DNA of 64,000 bases from the NCBI GenBank assembly GCA_036867785.1, contig CP145416.1, positions 1,054,001-1,118,000 on the forward strand, in the 5' to 3' direction. The notes beneath the pieces were generated by a model, which saw only the letters and a program-made list of their open reading frames with translations, searched no databases and was not told where the DNA came from. Source of the DNA: Plasmodiophora brassicae (taxonomy: Eukaryota; Endomyxa: Phytomyxea; Phytomyxea; Plasmodiophorida). How positions within the stretch are numbered: the first letter of the stretch is position 1; the number at the start of each line of letters is the position of its first letter. Made by a program: the position numbers and the translations under genes. This document shows positions 31,417 to 41,002 of the stretch, in pieces.

Positions 31417-34400
31417 TCATGCCTGGACAGTCATAGGTCCATCAACTGTCACCCACAATGTCATTCCGAGGTACCCAGTCCCGGCCAGCTGGGTGCGCAA
31501 AATATCGTCTGCTTCCAGCAATGTCGTCAGCTCTACCTTCTGAGCAGCTGTCAGCCCCGTCGTCAGGCATTCGTCCGCCAAATGGTACGACAGCTGCTTA
31601 TTCCATTGACGCAGCTCGTTTCGGGTTACAATAACCAACCGGCGCTGGTCCCGCTCTATGGCGTTCCCGCAGGTTTGGCAAAGCGGCTTAGGGCCTCTGA
31701 CCGAAACCTGTTGAACAGACATCCCCAGCGGATAACGTTTGCGCCTCTGTTGACCACGTTGCTCGCTTCTCTGATCGCTGGTCCCAGGTGACCGCCCCTG
31801 ATCACTGATCAGACATGGTGGGGAAAACTGACGGCAACGTTTCCGAAGGTGTAGGCGGATCATTTCGACTGTCGGGGGGCACAACGCGGGTAGCAGGACG
31901 GGGGGTTTGCTCTGAACTCGTATCCGCATTTCGAGCCGGTCGATCAGTCTTAAGATACCATAAGCGCCCGAGCACGTGTCCATTCAGCGTTCTACTATCC
32001 GCCTTGCGCACACAGGGACTCATCATGCCGTCGTAATACACAAATTCCCCTCTCAGGAGGACGAGCGATGCGAAGTGGTTTCGGCGACAATTGCGCACGA
32101 CCATGGCGGCAAGGTCATATTGCCATGCTCCGAAGGTCAGTGTCACCGGTTGTGGAGTATTCCACGCGGCGCTGCGTTGTGGTAAGTCGGAGTGAAGAAT
32201 AATTTCTACCAGTGGCGGATAGTGCTGGATGACGTAAGATTGCAGCGACAAAGACCCTGAGCAGGCAGCAACGTGAGATTCCTGCGGATCGACACAGGTC
32301 ATGTCGATTGCGCTGCATGTCAGGAACCCATTTTGGGAATCGAAATCCCTGCCGAGGTATGCATCAACCATCGCCTGGGTTACAGCCGAAGAGCTCAGCT
32401 GCATGATGTTCCGGGAATCAAAGTCCAGTAGAGCGCACTCCCGAGTCCTTAGTGCAACTCGGTTGTGGCACGAAGAATTCGAACACAGTAGCCGATCCGC
32501 GATAACCATCCTGAACAAGTCTGGAACAACATTGGAGAAATTGTCTCCAAAGTTGTTCCACATGTCGTGGTGGCCGGTTGACGGATAGCCTAGGCACCGC
32601 GTTGCCCACAGGAATCGGGCTTCCTCATGAGAGCCTTGCCCAATAAGGGTAACTGCTTCCAGCAATTGGGGGTGGCTTGCAGGTATATGTAGACCCCAGT
32701 ATTTCTATGAAAATATCGGTATCCATCGACGGTCAGCGAGGCGCAGTCGCAGCACGAGTGAAAACGTACATGTAAGATGAACACCGTCATTAGGCCTGTG
32801 TCCACCGCGCAGGTGTTGACTGCGTCAAAGGCTCTGGACATGAAACATCAACTGCCGTTCGCTTCTGTGTTAACTGCCAACTGCTTACCCGTAACGGAAT
32901 CCCCAAGGAAGACTGTGTCGTGACAACGCGTCATGATGCACAGGAGGCGGATCATCCAATGCCTCAACAGGCGACATGACCTTTTCTGCTGGAGGAGAAC
33001 GAGGGCCTTTAGGCACTATCGTCGGCAGCAGCAGATCTGCACCTTCGTCGCGCCTAGACGGAATCGGACTTGATGGCGGCACAGTCTGATCGGGTTGATA
33101 CCAAACGCGGCACACTTTGGAGTGGCGGAACTTCTCCTTTTCGGGCCGCGTCTTAAGCCACACTAGTTTTGTTTTCGACATACCATCATAGAACAAGCAG
33201 GCACCCCCAATGTAGATAATGGACGTGAAATGTCCCCCCGAACCGAATATGACTGCTGCTAACCGGAATGTCGTGCCGTTCAACGTGATGGTACAGGATG
33301 GCTTAGCTATGCAAGCGCGAGGCACGTACTCGAATTCAAGTATCAAAGGTGGCCCAATCACGAACTTCCAGCGGGAGAGCGTGCGCACCCCCGAACACAT
33401 GTATGCGCCCCCCTGGTTATCGTCCAGCACGCGAAATGCACTATCAGGCTTCGAAAGCCTAAATGCTTCGTCCACACTCTGCGTGCAGCGCGTGACCCTG
33501 TCGCCAATCAATGAATCCACCATAGATTGTTGAACAGTCATGGAAGAATCGTCGACGTCAAGGTCCTCTGGAATTACTTCGAAACCTGGTCGGCGCATCT
33601 CAACGCGATTCGATCGCTCTGGACAGTGCTCGGATGTGCAGTCAGACTTTTGCACAACGGTAAAAAGAACAAATTCGGGACGAAGCGATGCACAATATCT
33701 TCCACAGTGCCAAACAGGTCCACAATATTGGACTTCGGTATCGTCGGCACGTGATTGCCTGCGAGCCACAGCAGACGCGCCTCATTATTCCTCTCCTGTG
33801 AAATAAGATCCATGACCTGACCGAGCACAGGACTGTCGTTGTCACCTGACGGCAACCGAAGCTTCCCGTACTCGAAGAGCAGGTAGAGAGTCATGAGGCC
33901 CGTGTCCATCGGGCACGTATTGGTAAACCGGACACCGTTCGAGGTGAACCCCCATGGGATACCGAATGTTTTCCAATCCACTAATGATCCAAGTTTGGGT
34001 ATCGTATTCGTGCTCCCAGGTGGGCGCCCTCGTAGTTTCTTGATGGCGTTGACCGATGCAGATCGATGAACCGATTCCTTTTGACGTTCGCTCCGCTTTC
34101 GAAGAAGGTCTTTCGTTGTATCCGGGGGCCTGCCATCAGACCGAGTCTTCTTTGTAGATCTAGATCTACTAGGATTGTACCGCTCCTGAATGCCAAGACA
34201 AGCATTGGTGTATGCCTGCGCGATTTGTTTGACGAACAAGTATATGGGGGGAATGACGGTGACGATGGATTGTTTTCCGTTGCAGCAGCGTTTTAGACTG
34301 CCGCCAACGCTTTCCTGCGCGTTCGTGTTATTTGGCAACAGCGAGATGTCCCCTGTTGCCAGAGCCGGAAAGATGTGTCGACCTCTCAGCTCGTGGAGAT

Positions 34401-36111
34401 GCCAATCGAGCCATCGCCGTGCTTTCGGAAATCGCTGATACAGAAACTGTAGCCGGTTCGCGAAATCAATCGGGTCGACTACAATCGTGAGCGACAAAAC
34501 TGTTTCGTAAAATAATGCCTTGTCATCAGGGTGGATGACACCAGCGTTTCGAGATACACGGCTTAGGGTCCGCTTAAAATGCACGTCGCAATAGCGGTAG
34601 AAATGATCGAGCGCCAGAACGGCATTATCATCCAAATGACAGTGCGCCCTGAGAGCTGCCTCAAACCCAGCACGTTCAGCGTCTGAAAAGTCGCTGGTGT
34701 TGCCCGGGAATTGGTGTTCCCATGCGTCCACATCTACCGGCATTTCCATTGTGCTGAAGAGAGTCAGGAAGTGCCGGCGGTAATGTGCAGCACTCTTGCC
34801 AGTCAGGATCGATATCAATAACGGGACGTGACGCGAAAGCATTGGACAGTATGCAGTCGTCATCGTTACGTTTGCGTCAGGAAGTATGGGATCGACAAGG
34901 ATGCCTTCGATGGAATCGGACTGCATCGGAGATTCGCAAGCCCTTGCCCTCTCCTGCATGAACGCTGTCTGCAGACAAAGCGCATCGGAACCGATACATA
35001 CGAACAACTTTTCACCGATTTCCTTTTCAAACGCTAGTACTTCAGACAAGGATGAAGTGGGCGGCTTAATGAGTTTGGTCTTGATGTACCTGAGGCGGTC
35101 AATGTTCGCCAGGCTGTGATGAATCTCACCTGATGCTGGTCGAGTCATTGTACCCATCTGTAGCTGCTTGGGAGTGAGTTCGGGCGCCGTATGAATGATA
35201 TGAGCGAGTTCATCCATTGCTTGGGCACTTGGTCGTATGGCTTCCGGTTTGCGATGACGATGGTATCCCTGATGAATGAACGTAATGATATGGGGGTTGT
35301 CGCTAGTTTTCTCGATGATTAAAATTGCCCGACATGCAATATGAGAAACTGGACGATTGTGCACAGAGCATGTCGCAGGACAAGGCGCAGGACGACAGTG
35401 TTTTGAGCGCCGCTTGGGCAGTTGGGGACGAACGGTGAACCCGCATCCGTCCACTGGGCAGACAAACACCCCCAGACATGACTTCTTCACTCGTACAGAG
35501 GAGGTACTGAACCGCGCCATGGACCAAGATGTGTTCAGGTATGAAACCTTCGATTCGTCAGTGGGTACAGATATGGTGTACGAAATGTTTCCATCCGGCC
35601 ACTCTGGATTGATCTCGGCTGGCGTAGCAACCTCGTGCACGGGATGCTGTCGCAGATGATGGGTTCGCCCAGCAGGAAGGGGCAAGTGGGGGTCTCGCGA
35701 ATCCTGCTCGGCCGCTGAAGTATGGACGTCGTCGTTCGCGCTGGTACCCCGCAATGTATGTAGAGGAACGGCCAAGTGCCGGTCCCGCGAGTCGTGTTCG
35801 GCCGCCAAAGTATGGCCGTCGTCAGCTGGCGTCAAATCACGATCGTGTGTCCTGGCAGTACCGTTATGCCGCTCAGCTACACCAGCCACTGCACGTCGCG
35901 AGTCTGACAGCAAGTGGCTTCGCAGAAAAGAATCCACCCGAGCGTTCCACTCACCGTTGACGTCATTTGCCAAGAGCAGATCCAAAGCCAGACGGCATAC
36001 AAGAAACTTCGTAAATTCGTCTGTCTTCGACGCCATCAGCCCTTGCTGCCGACAGGCACGCCTGCAAGAATAGATCGAGACCAGCTCCTTAGTACGGTGG
36101 GACGATTCCAT
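31417..36111 (-). CDS. Transposase fused to two USP/UCH-like peptidase domains
   Basis: Read from 36111. The transposase (33574-36111 frame) has an N-terminal C/H zinc module (CPVDGCGFTVRPQLP and later CPATCSVHN..H), a DDE-like core (ILVDP; AVLALDHFYRYC) and the LPNNTNAQESVGGSLKR glutamate block. It runs straight into peptidase domain 1: Cys box FTNTCPMDTGLMTLYLL, His box GGHFTSIIYIGGACLFYDGM. A 55-nt intron (32834-32888) then joins to peptidase domain 2: VNTCAVDTGLMTVFIL and NHFASLVLLRGEFVYYDGM. A third frame adds a zinc-like CQTCGNAI..YHLADEC end. Frame breaks occur near 33678 (CCC run) and 32690 (GGGG run), each compatible with one missing base. A GTC-donor intron may lie at the start (about 36020-36080). 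Peptidase identity is inference from Cys/His box spacing. Confidence 0.7.
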
Positions 36112-36229
36112 GCATAGAGAAGCTGGGTTATGTACTCTGTATGCTCAATCTCCTGTAGATTACATGATTTTTGTTAGCCTGCGTAGAAGCAGTGTTCGCG
36201 TGTACATGCCGTTGTAAACTCAACTGTTT

Positions 36230-36391
36230 TACACCGAAGTTCATAAAGGTATATTTTTTATGCCGAAGTTCGTAAAGGTCATTTTTTTGTACCGAAGTTC
36301 GTAAAGGTCATTTTTTTGTACCGAAGTTCGTAAAGGTCATTTTTTTTGTACCGAAGTTCGTAAGTTCGTACGAACTTTTTTCCATACACCC
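36230..36391. repeat. Right TIR with internal tandem repeats
   Basis: Reverse complement of the left TIR. It differs mainly in A/T run length and in the outermost ten bases. Confidence 0.9.
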
Positions 36392-36400
36392 CAATAAAAA

Positions 36401-36682
36401 TCCCACCGTGATTTCCAATGTATTATACGTCAACCGAATCACCCACACGTAGCCTCCAACTGTGCCGTGGTGTGTCGACCTGCAGCGGAAAATGGGCACA
36501 GCCACTTGGCCATTTGCGAAGGGTGAGGTTTGGGAACGGGGCAGCAGCTGCCGAGTGCCGCGAGACGGGTAGTGCGTGAGATCCTGGACAGGACGAGGTC
36601 GTCGCGCCGAGCCAGCGATGCAGGGGGCCGTTGCCCGCCCGCAGCCGCCGTTACTCCACAGTCACAGATATCTGTGCTGTCG
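36401..36682. promoter_or_regulatory. TBC1D13-side half of the split divergent promoter
   Basis: 282 bp between the right target duplication and the TBC1D13 start. Together with the 22 bp on the UFL1 side it forms the original shared upstream region. No TATA box seen; CCAAT-like and GC-rich words only. Confidence 0.4.
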
Positions 36683-38308
36683 ATGGTGAACTGGCGCGAT
36701 CTCATCCGTCGCCCGTCGAAGAAGCACGACGACGCAAGTCGTGCGGTCGAGGAGGAAGCGCTGGCAATAGTGCCCTGTAAACGGTTCGAAGATCGGTAAG
36801 GGAGACGATGCGTACGCCATCATTACCCATATTTCATACGTTGTTTCACGCAGAGTCGCCGCATTTGAATCGTGTTTAATGAGCCCTGTAATACCGCTGA
36901 ATGTCTTCCGGTCTCTTGCCTTCAACGGTGTCCCAGAAAAGAACGGTCTTAGATCCATCTGCTGGAAGGTACACTACGTGTTATTGCTAACGGCTTCTGC
37001 GGCTCATGACCTATGTGGCATAGATCCTTCTGGGCTACATGCCACTGGATCGGAGCGAACGTGCTGAGTCCCTGCAGACTCAACGGGGGCATTACTACAA
37101 ATTCGCCCTGGAACTGCTTGTTAACCCGTTCCAGGATCGCACGCCTCGTGCGGTTGCTGTCGAGCCCGTCCCCGAGCAGATTGAGAATCCTTTGCTGGAG
37201 ACATCGGGTGGGACGTCGGAGCGATCCGGTGTATGGAGTCAGTTCTTTGACGACAAATACCTGCACGGCGAGATCACGAAGGACGTCCACCGGACACATT
37301 CCGGTATCCACTTCTTCTCACAACAGATCGATTACTCTGTTTTCATGCCGCGCGCGTCGTTCGGAGAGAAAGGTGAACTCCTAGACAAGACGAAGCGGCA
37401 GTTTGAGACTCACCACGACGTTATATCGCGGATTCTTCTTTTGTATGCCAAGGTTCGCTCGGAATATCCCATGTTGTCGGATAGCGTTTGACCGTCTGGA
37501 ATAGCTGAACCCGGGCGTACGATACGTCCAGGGCATGAACGAGATACTGGCGCCCATCTACTATGTTTTCGCGCAAGATCCGGACCCATCTTTCAGGATG
37601 CACGCGGAACCCGATGCCTTCTTTTGTTTTACACTGGTCATGTCGGAACTGAAGGTTCGTAAGGTCCTAACTATTGGGTGCTGCATCTTTATATCGTGGC
37701 AGGATCGTTTTCTTGCGAGCATGGACGGCACGGATTCAGGAATCGGCTCCTGCATCGAAGAGTACAAGGATGTCTTACGACGAGCCGACCCGGAACTATT
37801 CCTTCATCTCGAAATGCATCATGTCGATGCGAGGTACTATAGCCTCAGGTATGGTTATCTTTTCGTTGCTATGATCGGTACTGACGTCCTGGGTAAGATG
37901 GTTTACTCTGCTCTGTAGTCAGGAATTCCATCTCCCGGACGTGTTGAGACTATGGGATTCGCTATTCGCGGATCCATACCGGTTCGACTTTCTACAATAC
38001 TATTGCTGTGCAATGACCATGTTGGCTGTCGCTCGGGCGATCGTCATGTCCCCCTCCTTTTAACGGAGTCTGTTTTCAGATGTATTCGGTCCCGTCTATT
38101 ATCTATGGGATATTCGGAAATGCTCCAGACGCTGCAGCGATACCCTCAAATAGGTATGCACGCTTATTCAGGTATATATTTATCTCACCATACCGTGTAT
38201 GTAGATATGCTGGAGGTTCTGAACAAAGCAGTGCATTTGAGGACCCACATGACGGGGCATCGCGTTTCGTTTTCGGAGAATATTCCATACACGCACAGAG
38301 GTCCTTAG
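36683..38308 (+). CDS. Rab-GAP of the TBC1D13 type
   Basis: Eight exons: 36683-36795, 36854-36968, 37024-37452, 37505-37654, 37703-37848, 37898-38020, 38080-38153, 38205-38308; 417 residues (human TBC1D13 has 400). TBC proteins speed GTP hydrolysis by Rab GTPases on endosomal membranes. Visible blocks: GVPEKNGLRSICWKILLGYMP, carrying the first TBC box (the usual IPxxxR..W Arg is replaced within KNGLRSICWK), KDVHRTHSGIHFF (catalytic Arg finger region), YVQGMNEILAPIYYVF (Gln finger), HAEPDAFFCF, and SQEFHLPDVLRLWDSLFADP followed by the CCAM segment. The last introns (59 and 51 nt) carry the frame into the C-terminal helix. Confidence 0.92.
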
Positions 38309-38536
38309 ATGTCCCAGCATCACGCTTGACGTTTGGATCTGTGTACAAAGACATATGTTTACCGCGACGTATCAGTTGCAGAAGGGGGAGCAAGCAACGG
38401 ATTCGGATACGTCGTCAACCAATATTCAGTATTCTGCGTTTGCAACTTCGTAATCCCGCATTATTTCGCCAAAAGGGGGGGCACCTTCCAACTTTGGATC
38501 AGCACAGAGACTCTGGACGTGAGGAACGGCGTTGCG

Positions 38537-39839
38537 ATGCGGAGACAGGTGGAAGCGATCTTGGAGGAGATAGCGGCGCTTCCCAAAGTCGAACTCCACC
38601 GTCATCTTGATGGCGGCATTCGCGACCAGTTGCTGTTCGACACGGCCCGGCGACGTAATATGAAGCTGCCCGATGCCGTTACGTGTGCAGATGACCTCGC
38701 CGCGTACACCTCCGCGGGAGAGACATGTCAATCACTAACGGAATTTCTCCAGGTACGTTCCTCGTTGGATACAAACTCGTGTGCCTGTGTTATAACAGGC
38801 TGGCCGTCAGACGTTTATCTTCTTTACCCCGATCGTACGGGGCGATCGTATTGCTCTTCGTCAAATGGCTCTCGATACTTGTGAGGACCTGGCGTCCAAT
38901 AACATTGTACGCCTCAGTTGCCCCATGACTTGCATTTGCGGATGTTGACCTGTCGACGTAGATCTACGCTGAGCTACGATACTCGCCTCATTTGCTTGCC
39001 GACGATAACCTTTCCGCCAGTGAGGTGGTCGCCCTGATATGCGACGCAGTTCGTGAAGGCTCAGCTCGGTTTGGTATTCGGGCGACAACGATACTGTGTG
39101 CCATGCGTCATTTCCCAGAGTGGACCTCCGAGGTGGTTGACCTGGCCCACCAGTTCAGAAATAACGGTGTCGTTGGTATCGACATCGCAGGCGACGAGAG
39201 GTAGGTACGCGTTGCCGTCTGTGCAATGCGCGGGCCAATAACGTGGTGTCCAGGCATTCCTGTCTTCCTCATCGCAAGGAATTCGCGCGCGCCAAATCTC
39301 TGGGTCTCAAGATCACAGCGCACGCTAGCGAGGCCGGACCTGCCCACGTACGCTATCAGCAACGGGGTTGCAACGTTTCTGACAATTGACTACTGCTGCA
39401 CCAGGAGATCGTTAACGCCGTTGAGCATCTGCACGCCGAGCGTATCGGACACGGATATCACTGCGTCCACGACGAGGCGGTCTACAAGTTCGTCCGGGAT
39501 CAACGCCTACATCTGGAATGCTGTGTAACATCTTCTCTGCTGACCAACGCCGTTCTGGTGCCGGTCGATCAACATCCGGTGCGGCTGTTCAGCGCCGACG
39601 GCGTATCGTTCTCGTTGAGCACGGACGACCCGAGCGTGTGTCGGACCACATTGAACCGCGAGCTTCAGGTCGCCGCTGAGCACGTCGGCCTGTCCTTTGA
39701 CGATATTGTCCGGGCCATGGTTAACGCCGCCCAAGCCGCGTTCCTGCCCGAATCCGACCGACAGCAACTCGTCGATACGATCACGAAGCACGCTGCGCTG
39801 GCAGCCACGCGAATCCTTTCTGCAAGCCCTTCGTCATAA
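38537..39839 (+). CDS. ADA: Adenosine deaminase
   Basis: Exons 38537-38752, 38799-38906, 38962-39200, 39254-39347 and 39405-39839 give 363 residues. It hydrolyses adenosine to inosine with a bound zinc. The metal ligands HxH sit in LPKVELHRHLDG. ELRYSPHLLADD is the substrate-side block. The catalytic HAGE motif appears as HASE (Glu kept, Gly to Ser). The later active-site His is in ERIGHGYH and the Asp pair in SLSTDDPSV. Family length about 360, so complete. Exons join in frame with 46-57 nt introns. Supports purine salvage. Confidence 0.93.
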
Positions 39840-39911
39840 CGGGGCCTCCCTGACCGTATACGTTCGAATGCACTCGTCAGATTCCCTGGGGGTGCTATTG
39901 CAACAGCTAGA

Positions 39912-40482
39912 ACGACATGTACTTTGTTGGCGAGGGCGCTACGCGCCAACAGCATCAACGACAATGAACTTGGACTGGCCGGCATCGGCAACTTCCTGAA
40001 GGCGCCTGACATGGGCATTGGTGTACGTGTTGTCGCGTCGAGCGTCCATGTTCAGCAGGCCGCCCCTCGGCCGAAACTGTAGAGGAACGCGGCTCTACCC
40101 CGACCGGATGCGATACAAAGACGACCGTTCCGTCGATCCCGACAACTTCGTCACGTCCATCGACCGCAGCTCCGGCGTTGTCGTCGCGAAACCGACCAGG
40201 TCGCCACTATCCCTCTTCTTGCCGTACACAACAACCCGCAGTGGGACAGGCACCCTACGAATCGGAACGGGTAACAAAGGCTCAGCGTCCTCGCACGACA
40301 CAGTTACATGGCGGCGCTTCGCTGGTCGGCGCATCGCTGCTGGCATCGGTCCGGCACTCCACGAAGCCGGCGCCGGGATGCCGCTCAGCGTAGCGGGCGA
40401 TACGACGTCAGGTAGGGTGGGTACGGGCGGTCGGAACCGGTGGAAACAGCCGCGTCCGTACGAGGCGAAGCTCATCGAGTAG
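39912..40482 (+). CDS. Unrecognised plus-strand gene, partial model
   Basis: A convincing coding exon reads ANSINDNELGLAGIGNFLKA and ends near 40019. A GTGTAC..GTAGAG intron leads to GTRLYPDRMRYKDDRSVDPD, with FVTSIDRSSGVVVAKPT further on. A further GTCGCC..CGCAG intron near 40197-40240 is optional. The frame stops at 40482. The start is unresolved; ATG 39870 does not join cleanly. A charged, Tyr/Asp-rich protein of unknown family, 70-200 bp downstream of ADA on the same strand. Confidence 0.4.
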
Positions 40483-40578
40483 CCAGGGCAACTATCTGCA
40501 CCATTTCAGTGATCCGCTGCGACAGAGACGAGTGGCCGAAATAGTCGACAGATTGGGCAGACGGATGAGCGGATCGCA

Positions 40579-40868
40579 TCAGCAATGGGCATAATAAGCG
40601 CTCAAGCATTGCTCGATCTGTTTGGACACGGTCAGTGTTCCAAATAGTTGGCAGCGAATAACCATACAACGACAGGCTTTTGCATACGCCAGATACAGCC
40701 GGCTCAACTTCGTCGTTGTGGCCACTGCCCATCTGGAACGTGAACGAACGAATCATTCCGTCCTCGTTGGCCGCCTTATACATGGAATTCAAGGTCCTCC
40801 CGCCAAGGACAGGCGTAAGCATTTTGTATTTGACCGTCTTCATCGTATCGTCCAAAGATGCGAGTCAT
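40579..40868 (-). CDS. Possible 56-aa protein, three exons
   Basis: Exons (minus) 40782-40868, 40688-40732 and 40579-40617, all phase 0, with introns of 49 (GTATAA) and 70 nt (GTATGC). The product starts MTRIFGRYDEDGQIQNAYAC and ends EQCLSAYYAHC. It contains three Cys. No family recognised. It lies head to tail with SDA1, about 135 bp past its stop. Confidence 0.4.
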
Positions 40869-41002
40869 CTGCGTTAGTTCAACCAAACACAAATGGCCAA
40901 CTACATTGCCGGAACGGGCAGGCATTCAATGTCAAACAGACTGGTATAAGGACAGCACGGCCATCGGCGCCATTGTTTCAGAATCTGGGGTGTATCTGTG
41001 CA

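Larger units (their letters stand above)
30889..36391 (-). mobile_element. 5.5-kb Mutator-type DNA transposon encoding a peptidase-domain transposase
   Basis: Flanked by a 9-bp duplication CAATAAAAA (30880-30888, 36392-36400). Terminal inverted repeats of 162 bp (30889-31050, 36230-36391) consist of tandem ACGAACTTCGGTAC..ATGACCTTT units; the outermost bases G(A/G)GTGT..(C/G)GAAAAAAG match in both ends. It encodes one long minus-strand gene. It lies in what would otherwise be an interval of about 310 bp between the start codons of UFL1 and TBC1D13. Confidence 0.92.

Noticed and set aside
33674-33720. An intron removing the frame break before peptidase domain 1
   Set aside because: The removed stretch aligns with coding sequence in the second peptidase copy, so a base loss is more likely.
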